DNA of 8,049 bases from the NCBI GenBank assembly GCA_017515355.1, contig JAFWGD010000091.1, positions 1 through 8,049 of the forward strand, written 5' to 3'. This document shows positions 1-5,157 of the stretch, piece by piece. The notes below the pieces were generated by a model. That model saw nothing but the letters and a program-made list of their open reading frames with translations. It had not been told where the DNA came from and ran no database searches. A program made the position numbers and the translations under genes. How positions within the stretch are numbered: the first letter of the stretch is position 1; the number at the start of each line of letters is the position of its first letter. This stretch comes from Coriobacteriales bacterium (GTDB lineage: Bacteria; Actinomycetota; Coriobacteriia; Coriobacteriales; CADBOM01).

Positions 1-399
1 CGTAGCGATGATCGCCGGGCCGTCGGGAATCTCTTCGAGCTCCTTCTCGACAACATTCACGTTCGGCAGGCTGGCAATCGCTTCGGTGACCCTCTTGGAG
101 AAAGCCTCCCTGTCGACCGCCAAGGCCTTCCCAGCGGGAACGCTTGCTTCGATCGCCTCGCCGATGAGCAGCGAGTCGAGAGCGAGCAACTCGTACTTCA
201 GAGTGCCTGCCGCCGATGCGCTATCGAGGCTCTTGAGCGAATTCGAGCAGACGAGCTCGGCGAACGCGCTTGTGCTGTGCGCAGGAGTCATCTTGCCTGG
301 GCGCATCTCGTAGAGCTCCACATCAACGCCTCGCTTGGCAAGTTGATATGCAGCTTCCGAGCCGGCAAGCCCGGCACCTATGACCTTGACCTTGGGCAA
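1..399 (-). CDS. trmFO: Methylenetetrahydrofolate--tRNA-(uracil-5-)-methyltransferase TrmFO, N-terminal part (cut by window edge)
   Basis: TrmFO uses methylenetetrahydrofolate and FAD to make 5-methyluridine at position 54 of tRNA. The 133 visible codons, uninterrupted to the window edge, cover roughly the first third of a protein usually about 435-450 residues long. Near the N-terminus is the FAD-binding Rossmann motif VIGAGLAGSEAA (residues 6-17), followed by YEMRP (30-34), TPAH (38-41) and FAELVCSNSL (46-55). Cys51 lines up with the conserved catalytic Cys53 of Bacillus subtilis TrmFO, and PAGKALAVDR is also typical. The start is a TTG at 397-399, chosen because AAGGAG lies five bases upstream and the motif-to-start distance fits the family. 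An in-frame GTG at 432 is the only alternative before a stop and would overlap dprA. The gene follows dprA by 29 bases and is probably in its operon. GidA/MnmG is a distant relative but lacks this CSNSL pattern. Confidence 0.95.
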   Translation of the reverse strand, partial: MPKVKVIGAGLAGSEAAYQLAKRGVDVELYEMRPGKMTPAHSTSAFAELVCSNSLKSLDSASAAGTLKYELLALDSLLIGEAIEASVPAGKALAVDREAFSKRVTEAIASLPNVNVVEKELEEIPDGPAIIAT

Positions 400-404
400 C
401 GCAT

Positions 405-410
405 CTCCTT
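405..410 (-). promoter_or_regulatory. Ribosome binding site deciding the TTG start of trmFO
   Basis: AAGGAG on the minus strand, five bases upstream of TTG at 399. It supports a non-ATG start. The same bases can pair weakly with TCTCC a little upstream (5 bp, 10-base loop); this is probably too weak to matter. Confidence 0.75.
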
Positions 411-428
411 CAAGCGATGGAGAACCAT

Positions 429-1376
429 TCACCCTTTTAGTTTAACGTATGCCGCGGACACTCCGAAACGCCCGTCTGGATACCTGGCCACCATGCCATG
501 CGTCTCAAGAGCCGAGAGGTTCCGCAACACCTCTATCAGGCTTGCACCCCCTATCCCTATCAAAGCGTCTGGCGCCAGGGGAGACGCGCTGATCGCGTCG
601 ATTATCTTGAGCTGCGTTGCATTCGCGCGGCGTTGAAAGACAATCCCTGCCTGCGCATCGGCTTCCTCTCCTTTAGCTTGTTCGCGTAAGGGAAAGAGCC
701 TCCTGAGCGCGAATCGAAACGACTCGTCGTCAGCTATCGGGATTGCGCCCTCGGAGAGAAGCCTATTGGCGCCCATCGACTCTTTGGAGAATATAGATCC
801 TGGAATTACCATCACGTCGCGATTCATCTCAAGGGAATGGTCGACCGTCGAGAGCGTTCCGCTTGGAAATCCCGCTTCAACTATCAGCACCGCCTTCGCA
901 AGCGCCGCTATGATGCGGTTGCGCTTCCTGAAGGCCCAGCGCTGCGGAGGCGTTCCCCAAGGCTCTTCGGAGACAATCGCCCCACCTCCCTCCAGTATCC
1001 TCCTGAAAGTTGCCGTGCCCCGAACCGGATAGGCAACGTCCGCGCCCGAACCCAAAACGGCCACGGTCTTCCCGTGCGCATCGAGCGCTCCCCTATGGGC
1101 AGCCTGGTCGCACCCGATGGCACCTCCGGATATTACGGCGACACCCTCCTCTGCTGCCAGCGAGGCGAATCTCTCGGCGCATCCTATGCCATATGGCGTT
1201 GCTTTGCGCGCACCGATTATCGCAATTCCCGCTTCGAGCGACTCGATCGATCCGATCACGTAAAGTCGCTTGGGAGGATCTGAGAGGTCGTTCAGTCCCT
1301 CTGGATACGCCCTGCTTCCAAGGCATAGCTCATGCTTGGGAAACCCTTCCCAGAAGAGATTCGATTTGCCGCTCAT
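429..1376 (-). CDS. dprA: DNA-processing protein DprA
   Basis: DprA binds incoming single-stranded DNA during natural transformation and loads RecA on it; it acts in the cytoplasm. The protein is 315 residues from the chosen start. The Rossmann-like DprA core runs from about residue 45 to 225: IAIIGARKAT (51-60), SGGAIGCDQAAHRGAL (83-98, family form SGLARGID..AHRGAL), TVAVLGSGADVAYP (104-117), SEEPWGTPPQRWAFRKRNRIIAALA (136-160), VEAGFPSGTL (166-175) and GANRLLSEGA (202-211). Residues about 250-312 fit the C-terminal winged-helix domain. The ATG at 1376 is preferred because GGAGGAGGGAG lies seven bases upstream. An in-frame ATG at 1412 would add 12 residues and overlap the end of comM, but has no properly spaced ribosome binding site. 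It follows comM by 25 bases and precedes trmFO by 29, so an operon is likely. The Gly-Gly and Cys in the SGGAIGCD loop differ from the usual Leu-Ala and Ile. Confidence 0.96.
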   Translation of the reverse strand: MSGKSNLFWEGFPKHELCLGSRAYPEGLNDLSDPPKRLYVIGSIESLEAGIAIIGARKATPYGIGCAERFASLAAEEGVAVISGGAIGCDQAAHRGALDAHGKTVAVLGSGADVAYPVRGTATFRRILEGGGAIVSEEPWGTPPQRWAFRKRNRIIAALAKAVLIVEAGFPSGTLSTVDHSLEMNRDVMVIPGSIFSKESMGANRLLSEGAIPIADDESFRFALRRLFPLREQAKGEEADAQAGIVFQRRANATQLKIIDAISASPLAPDALIGIGGASLIEVLRNLSALETHGMVARYPDGRFGVSAAYVKLKG

Positions 1377-1383
1377 TCGGGCA

Positions 1384-1394
1384 CTCCCTCCTCC
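1384..1394 (-). promoter_or_regulatory. Ribosome binding site deciding the dprA start
   Basis: The purine-rich GGAGGAGGGAG lies seven bases upstream of the ATG at 1376, inside the short comM-dprA gap. It is much stronger than anything ahead of the upstream in-frame ATG at 1412, so it decides the start. Confidence 0.75.
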
Positions 1395-1401
1395 ATGGAA
1401 A

Positions 1402-2898
1402 TCACCATCCATCCTGCATTCGATACATCGCCGCCTCGGTCAGATGGTCCTCCGAAACCGACTCGGATTCGGCTAGGTCTGCGATGGTTCTCGCAACGGC
1501 AACCAATTTCATGATCGACCGCCCGGAGAGGCGCCTTGCCTTCGCTACCTTGTCCACATAGCGGCGTTCGGTGGTTCCGAAGCGGCATTCCTCTATCAGG
1601 CGCGCCTCCCTCCTTGCAAGCGATTCTCGCAAGTCGACAGCCTCTCCTCCCCTGCGCTCTCTGAAGGCTCTCGCAAGCTCAACACCCTCCCGCAAAGCCG
1701 CGGAAGAGACTCCGCTCCCCGTTGCGAGCACCGATTTGGGGTCGCTCCTGGAGACGCTGATCAGCATGTCGAACCTATCGATCAGCGGGCCGCCGATGCG
1801 CCCTTGGTAGGTAGTTATCGCAGCTGGAGCGCACTTGCACTCGCGCTCCGGATCGCCATAGAAACCGCATGGACAGGGATTTGCAGCTGCAACGAGCAGG
1901 AACTTGGAGGGAAACCTGTACGAACCGTCGGCTCTCGAGAGCACAACCTGCCCCTCTTCGATCGGCTGACGCAGCTGCTGGAGCAGTCGCGCCCCGAATT
2001 CCGGCATCTCGTCGAGGAAGAGGACCCCGTTGTGGGCGAGCGAGACTTCACCGGGAGTTGGAGGCTTTCCTCCCCCGAGAAGCCCCGCAGCGCTCGCGCT
2101 GTGGTGGGGCGAACGGAACGGGCGCTGCCCAGCGAGTATCGATTCGAACTCAAGGCCCGCTACCGAATGAATCAGCGCGGTGGAGAGCCTCTGCTCCACG
2201 CCGAGTTCGGGCATTATCGTTGGAAGCCTTCTGGCGAGCATCGTCTTGCCAGAGCCAGGCGGACCCACCATCAGCAAACCATGGTTCCCGGCGGCGCAGA
2301 TCTGCAAAGCGCGTTTCGCGAATTCGTGCGACGCCACATCTGCGAAATCGGCCTCGTAGGACTTGGCCTTTGCCCTGCCCGTCAAGGGCAGCTCGAACTC
2401 CCCGGTATGCAAGCGCGAAAGGTTGCCCAGCACGAAATGTCCCTCCGGCAAAGCCAGCGAGAGATCCTCGGCGGTTCGCCCCGTCACGAGGTTGCATCCT
2501 TCGCTGGCCACGAGCTTGGCCACCGCAAGGAGCCCGTTGACCCCGTGCACCGACCCATCCAACGAGAGCTCGCCTATGAACGCATGGCTGTGCGTGAGCT
2601 CCATCGGAATCTGCCCCGTGCTGGCCAGGATGCCGATTGCGATCGGCAAGTCCAATCCGGAGCCGACCTTTCGCACGGAACTGGGGGCGAGATTGACGAC
2701 GATGCTCGAGGCGGGAACCGAAAACCCCGCGGCCCTGATCGCAGAGCGCACGCGCAGCCTTGCCTCCTGAACCGTGGAATCGGGCAAGCCGACTATCGAT
2801 ATTCCCGGCAAGCCCGCACCTATGCTCACCTCGACCCTTACGCCAACGGCCTCGATTCCCCGCAGCGTCGCTGCCCTCACGAAGCATTGGCGATCCAT
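1402..2898 (-). CDS. comM: YifB/ComM family Mg-chelatase-like AAA+ ATPase
   Basis: ComM is a hexameric AAA+ helicase that promotes branch migration and so extends integration of DNA taken up in transformation; YifB-family members are also widespread in bacteria not known to be competent. The protein is 498 residues, the usual family length. The N-terminal ChlI-like domain (about 1-175) includes GLPGISIVGLPDSTVQEARLR and KVGSGLDLPIAIG. The ATPase core follows, with Walker A GPPGSGKTM (212-220), FRSPHHSAS (261-269), Walker B GVLFLDE (291-297) and a candidate arginine finger in RFDM (375). NPCPCGFYGD with two further cysteines (340-356) is the family's cysteine cluster. The C-terminal Mg-chelatase helical domain spans about 400-495. 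The ATG at 2898 shares its A with the yraN stop (TGATG), indicating translational coupling. A GTG one codon upstream is possible. Its place directly before dprA supports a recombination role. Confidence 0.96.
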   Translation of the reverse strand: MDRQCFVRAATLRGIEAVGVRVEVSIGAGLPGISIVGLPDSTVQEARLRVRSAIRAAGFSVPASSIVVNLAPSSVRKVGSGLDLPIAIGILASTGQIPMELTHSHAFIGELSLDGSVHGVNGLLAVAKLVASEGCNLVTGRTAEDLSLALPEGHFVLGNLSRLHTGEFELPLTGRAKAKSYEADFADVASHEFAKRALQICAAGNHGLLMVGPPGSGKTMLARRLPTIMPELGVEQRLSTALIHSVAGLEFESILAGQRPFRSPHHSASAAGLLGGGKPPTPGEVSLAHNGVLFLDEMPEFGARLLQQLRQPIEEGQVVLSRADGSYRFPSKFLLVAAANPCPCGFYGDPERECKCAPAAITTYQGRIGGPLIDRFDMLISVSRSDPKSVLATGSGVSSAALREGVELARAFRERRGGEAVDLRESLARREARLIEECRFGTTERRYVDKVAKARRLSGRSIMKLVAVARTIADLAESESVSEDHLTEAAMYRMQDGW

Positions 2899-3359
2899 CA
2901 CTCACCCACGCCGAACGCATTGATGTGATGCCGCAAAAACGCCTTTCTCAACCCCATCATGGTTATCGAGATCACATCGAATCTGACTTGCAGGCTATCG
3001 AAGTCGCTCTCCTTGAGATACGCAAGGGCTATCATCTCGTATCGTCGGCGCTTCTTGGCGTCGACGGCCTCCTCGGGAAGGCCATGCGCGTCGCATGAGC
3101 GCGTCTTGACCTCGACGAAGACCAGCACGCCGTCATCCATGGCTATGAGGTCGGCCTCACCGAAGGGGCATTGCCAGTTCTGCTCGAGAATCTCGCAGCC
3201 GCGGCGCTCCAGATAGTATCTGGCGGCCTCCTCGCCTTTGGCGCCCAGTTCCTGATTGTGCTTCCCGTCGGCATCGTACCGCTCTTCCACCACGGATTCC
3301 TGAACGTCATTTTCATTTGCCTCGCAGCTCTTGCGCAGCGCATCGTTTGGTCCATCCAT
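2898..3359 (-). CDS. YraN/UPF0102 family protein, predicted endonuclease fold
   Basis: This is a member of the UPF0102 (YraN) family, which has a restriction-endonuclease-like fold and no firmly established function. From the chosen start it is 153 residues. The family core begins near residue 35: NQELGAKGEEAARYYLERRGCEILEQNW, then GEADLIAMD (67-75) and VFVEVKTRS (80-88). The acidic and lysine residues E68, D70, E83 and K85 fit the E-x-D...E-x-K metal-binding nuclease pattern. RFDV (126-129) and a closing INAF (146-149) are also typical. About 34 residues of acidic, low-complexity N-terminus precede the core, longer than most homologues (about 120 residues). The ATG at 3359 is chosen because AGGAGG lies five bases upstream. 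An in-frame TTG at 3521 would add 54 residues of implausible sequence. It overlaps comM by one base, and its ribosome binding site lies inside a predicted hairpin. Confidence 0.92.
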   Translation of the reverse strand: MDGPNDALRKSCEANENDVQESVVEERYDADGKHNQELGAKGEEAARYYLERRGCEILEQNWQCPFGEADLIAMDDGVLVFVEVKTRSCDAHGLPEEAVDAKKRRRYEMIALAYLKESDFDSLQVRFDVISITMMGLRKAFLRHHINAFGVGE

Positions 3360-3544
3360 CGGCACCTCCTCATCGTTGGCTTCTGTCCAACACGATGATG
3401 AGGGACGAGCCTTACCGGTTGGCAAGCCACATCCAAGCCAGGTTCGAACGAAGCCCAAACGCATTCCAAATGAAATCAGAGGAAATCCCAAGCAAATCCT
3501 GAACGGGAAAGCAGCAGGCAAGGACGGAGCGGGGTTGCGCCCAG
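3360..3544. other. 185-base gap between rnhB and yraN
   Basis: Apart from the hairpin at 3365-3403 this gap holds no recognisable gene. I could not find a convincing promoter on the minus strand; AT-richer patches around 3460-3500 lack a good -35/-10 pair. GTTCGAAC near 3444-3451 is a short palindrome resembling a tRNA T-loop, but no tRNA surrounds it. Confidence 0.5.
3365..3403 (-). promoter_or_regulatory. Hairpin enclosing the yraN ribosome binding site
   Basis: On the minus-strand transcript the 5' arm CCUCAUCAUCGUGUUGG (3403-3387) and the 3' arm CCAACGAUGAGGAGG (3379-3365) enclose a seven-base loop. They form 14 pairs, with one A-G mismatch and one two-base bulge. The 3' arm contains the whole AGGAGG ribosome binding site of yraN, with five of its six bases paired. 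No U-run follows, so it is not an intrinsic terminator. Its likely effect is to lower or gate yraN translation, and through TGATG coupling that of comM. The pairing is seen directly; the regulatory role is inference. Confidence 0.5.
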
Positions 3545-4321
3545 CTAGAACAGGCTCTCCTGCATCAAGCCGCTGCAGAAGGTCTTGCGATGGAAGTCTG
3601 TGAGGCCCAACTCCCTGATCGCCTCGATGTGCTTGGCCGAGCCATAGCCCTTAGAGTCCGCGAACCCGTAGCCCGGATAGCGCTTGTCCGCTTCGACCAT
3701 GATGCGGTCGCGCGTCACCTTGGCGACGATCGAGGCGGCCGCGATGCAGGCCACCTTGCCGTCGCCCTTGACTATGCAGCGCTCCTTCGGATGGATGCGC
3801 ATCGGGTTGCCGTCGATGAGCACGAGATCGGGCTCGATGTCGAGCTCCTCAAGTGCACCCAGCATCGCGCGGCGCAGGCATGCGCCGATGCCCCATTCGT
3901 CGATCTCTTGCGGTGAGATGCTGCAGATGCCGATGCCCTTTGCGCGCGCCCGAATCTCGGGATAGAGCTCCTCGCGCTTCTTCTCGGATAACTTCTTCGA
4001 GTCGTTCAAGCCGAGAATCATCGGCTCCGGCGGCAAGATCACAGCAGCAACGGTCAGCGGCCCCGCGAGAGGCCCTCGACCCACCTCGTCGATACCGACG
4101 ACCAATGCCCCCTCGCCCGCTTCGCGGATCGGCTCGTACATCTTGGAGACGCGCTGCCGCTCGGCCTCGAGCTTCGCCCGCGCCTTGCGAGCGCTCTCGA
4201 ACGCCTTGGTCACGCTGGCGCGCGGATCATCGCCATAGCGACGCTCCAGCTCCTCCAGCTCTACAGGGCCAGCCAGCCTGATCTGCTCGATCAGCTCCCT
4301 GGCGTTTCTCGTGAAGCCCAT
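3545..4321 (-). CDS. rnhB: Ribonuclease HII
   Basis: RNase HII cuts the RNA strand of RNA/DNA hybrids and removes single ribonucleotides from DNA by ribonucleotide excision repair. The protein is 258 residues, close to the Bacillus-type enzyme. An N-terminal helical, charged domain of about 70 residues precedes the catalytic core. VGIDEVGRGPLAGP (75-88) supplies catalytic D78 and E79. LNDSKKLSEKKRE (105-117) is the conserved substrate-contact segment. LIDGNP (168-173) supplies D170, VKGD (184-187) supplies D187, and AASIVAKVTRDR (195-206) follows. D78-D170 spacing matches E. coli D16-D108 exactly. The C-terminus has YPGYGFADSKGYGS, typical of the family. The ATG at 4321 has GGAG four bases upstream. 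The gene follows rplS by 136 bases, beyond a strong terminator, so it probably has its own promoter or relies on readthrough; I could not identify the promoter. Confidence 0.97.
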   Translation of the reverse strand: MGFTRNARELIEQIRLAGPVELEELERRYGDDPRASVTKAFESARKARAKLEAERQRVSKMYEPIREAGEGALVVGIDEVGRGPLAGPLTVAAVILPPEPMILGLNDSKKLSEKKREELYPEIRARAKGIGICSISPQEIDEWGIGACLRRAMLGALEELDIEPDLVLIDGNPMRIHPKERCIVKGDGKVACIAAASIVAKVTRDRIMVEADKRYPGYGFADSKGYGSAKHIEAIRELGLTDFHRKTFCSGLMQESLF

Positions 4322-4328
4322 AGGTCTC

Positions 4329-4340
4329 CAAATCGATTTG
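4329..4340. repeat. 12-bp perfect palindrome beside the rnhB ribosome binding site
   Basis: CAAATCGATTTG is a perfect 12-bp inverted repeat. On the minus strand its last two bases run into the GGAG ribosome binding site of rnhB. It could be a small operator or a chance palindrome; no second copy was noticed in the window. Confidence 0.4.
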
Positions 4341-4352
4341 CCGTTGACGTGC

Positions 4353-4374
4353 GGGCGCGTCCGCGAACGCGCCC
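4353..4374 (-). other. GC-rich hairpin between rplS terminator and rnhB
   Basis: GGGCGCGT and ACGCGCCC form a perfect 8-bp stem around a six-base loop. No T-run follows on either strand, so it is not a standard intrinsic terminator. It lies about 30 bases beyond the rplS terminator and about 30 bases ahead of rnhB. It could act as a leader hairpin, an mRNA end stabiliser or a weak second terminator. Confidence 0.5.
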
Positions 4375-4393
4375 AACATCAGCATTGTCTCAC

Positions 4394-4431
4394 AAAAATG
4401 AAACGACTCGATGCCAATCGGCACCGAGTCG
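4394..4431 (-). terminator. Intrinsic terminator of rplS
   Basis: On the minus-strand transcript CGACUCGGUGCC and GGCAUCGAGUCG form a 12-bp stem (one G-U pair) around the tetraloop GAUU. It is followed directly by the U-rich tail UUUCAUUUUUG. It begins 27 bases past the rplS stop codon. This is a textbook intrinsic terminator and makes rplS probably monocistronic. Confidence 0.88.
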
Positions 4432-4457
4432 AAGCATGCAGTATGGAGGTTGCGCCC

Positions 4458-4802
4458 TTAGAAGCCCTTCTCGCGGAGGCGGGCAGCCTTTCCAACCTTG
4501 TCGCGCAGGAAGTAGAGCTTTGCGCGGCGAACCTTGCCGTGGCGGAGAACCTCGATCTTGTCGATCTTGGGCGAATGCAGCGGGAAAGTCCTCTCGACAC
4601 CAACGGAGAAGGAGATCTTGCGAACCGTGAAGGTCTCGCGGTTCATGCCGCCGGACATGCGGATGACGTCGCCCTCGAAGACCTGGATCCTCTCGCGGTT
4701 GCCTTCCTTGATCCTGTAGTGAACCTTGACGCGGTCACCAACGATGACCCTGGGCAGATCGTCACGCATCTGCTGCTGTTCAATTGCGCGGATAACATCC
4801 AT
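4458..4802 (-). CDS. rplS: 50S ribosomal protein L19
   Basis: L19 sits at the 30S-50S interface of the ribosome. The protein is 114 residues, the usual family length. Conserved stretches include MDVIRAIEQQQMR at the N-terminus, VGDRVKVHYRIKEG (21-34), RIQVFEGDVI (38-47), FSVGVERTFPLHSPKIDKIEV (65-85) and the signature GKVRRAKLYFLRDKVGKAARLRE (89-111). The ATG at 4802 is preferred since L19 proteins begin at this MDVI-like motif and AGGA lies nine bases upstream. A TTG at 4811 would add three residues but has no spaced ribosome binding site. It has its own probable promoter (4870-4899) and a strong terminator just downstream. The neighbours usual in proteobacteria (rpsP, rimM, trmD) are not seen; upstream is the divergent rnhA. 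Confidence 0.98.
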   Translation of the reverse strand: MDVIRAIEQQQMRDDLPRVIVGDRVKVHYRIKEGNRERIQVFEGDVIRMSGGMNRETFTVRKISFSVGVERTFPLHSPKIDKIEVLRHGKVRRAKLYFLRDKVGKAARLREKGF

Positions 4803-4824
4803 CGTTCTCAATCCTATCTAAAAT

Positions 4825-4845
4825 TCATTCCTGAATCGTCAGCAT
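4825..4845 (-). other. Possible six-codon leader ORF ahead of rplS
   Basis: Within the predicted rplS leader there is an ATG at 4845, five more sense codons (M-L-T-I-Q-E) and a TGA at 4825-4827, ending 22 bases before the rplS start. AAGAG lies upstream but very close to the ATG. An ORF this short arises easily by chance. It is recorded as a possible leader peptide only. Confidence 0.15.
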
Positions 4846-4869
4846 GCTCTTTTTGAGTCGCAGTCGTTT

Positions 4870-4899
4870 AGTATAGCCAAATCGCACAAAAGGGCGCAA
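4870..4899 (-). promoter_or_regulatory. Probable rplS promoter
   Basis: On the minus strand TTGCGC (4899-4894) and TATACT (4875-4870) are separated by 18 bases. The -10 box matches the sigma-70 consensus at five of six positions; the -35 box matches at three. Transcription would start near 4863, giving a leader of about 60 bases before the rplS ATG. This is the best -35/-10 pair I could find ahead of rplS. Confidence 0.55.
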
Positions 4900-5053
4900 G
4901 ACAATCGCCAAACGACATGCTGTACGGCTGCAAAGTGGCAAAAATGGCCCTTAGACGCGCTATCCCAGCCGCTCAGCTAGTCATCAAAGCACCACGCGCA
5001 GGCGGGAAAACCGATTCTATACGTAGCTGTCCGCGTTGTCGATGCAAAGCCCG

Positions 5054-5084
5054 TTAGCGGCTTCGCGCGCGAAACATATATACT
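5054..5084 (+). promoter_or_regulatory. Probable rnhA promoter
   Basis: A -10 box TATACT (5079-5084, five of six consensus matches), or the overlapping TATATA (5077-5082), lies downstream of a weak -35 TTAGCG (5054-5059). The spacing is 19 or 17 bases respectively. Transcription would begin near 5091. The spacer contains a perfect 12-bp palindrome at 5062-5073, a position where a bound protein would block RNA polymerase. Confidence 0.45.
5062..5073. repeat. 12-bp palindrome in the rnhA promoter spacer
   Basis: TTCGCGCGCGAA is a perfect inverted repeat with an alternating CG core. It ends five bases before the predicted -10 box of rnhA. Its position suits an operator, but the GC-rich core also makes chance occurrence plausible. 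Confidence 0.45.
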
Positions 5085-5091
5085 TGTAGAA

Positions 5092-5125
5092 GCGCTGAGG
5101 GCATACTTGAGATGCCTTGAAGCGC
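5092..5125 (+). other. Hairpin at the start of the rnhA leader
   Basis: GCGCT (5092-5096) pairs with AGCGC (5121-5125), and AGGGCAT (5098-5104) pairs with ATGCCTT (5112-5118) with one G-U pair. That gives 12 pairs with a 1x2 internal loop and a seven-base apical loop. It starts at about the predicted transcription start, so the mRNA would open with this hairpin. No U-run follows. A role in 5'-end stability is inference. Confidence 0.45.
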
Positions 5126-5157
5126 AAACCCGCAATCCGATCGTTAGGCTTTTGATC

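Larger units (their letters stand above)
4803..5157. other. 355-base divergent intergenic region between rplS and rnhA
   Basis: The left part holds the rplS leader and promoter (minus strand). The right part holds the probable rnhA promoter, a 12-bp palindrome and a leader hairpin (plus strand). Between about 4900 and 5050 I see no gene, tRNA, repeat or terminator. A 65-residue minus-strand reading frame at 4977-5174 has no ribosome binding site or family resemblance and is not called. Confidence 0.6.

Noticed and set aside
1377..1412. Upstream ATG at 1412 for dprA
   Set aside because: The ribosome binding site before it is not correctly spaced, while the ATG at 1376 has a strong one and gives a typical DprA length.
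1804..2928. Long plus-strand open frame (374 codons) opposite comM
   Set aside because: It is antisense to a full-length, motif-complete comM, has no family features, and reflects the low stop frequency on the opposite strand of GC-rich genes.
3440..3456. GGTTCGAAC resembling a tRNA T-loop
   Set aside because: No acceptor, D or anticodon stems can be built around it on either strand; it is a short palindrome.
3360..3521. Upstream in-frame start (TTG at 3521) extending yraN by 54 residues
   Set aside because: There is no ribosome binding site ahead of it, the extension does not match the family, and the ATG at 3359 has an excellent site.
4404..4433. Plus-strand GGCACCGAGTCG resembles the last hairpin of Streptococcus pyogenes tracrRNA
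   Set aside because: The bases are part of the minus-strand rplS terminator stem. They do not form the tracrRNA hairpin, and no cas gene or repeat array is present.
4960..5000. GCTCAGCTAG stretch resembling a tRNA D-arm
   Set aside because: No matching T-arm (GTTCRA) or acceptor stem lies at the right distance.
5107..5157. Upstream TTG start for rnhA
   Set aside because: It would lie in the loop of the leader hairpin and adds 17 residues with no counterpart in RNase HI proteins.
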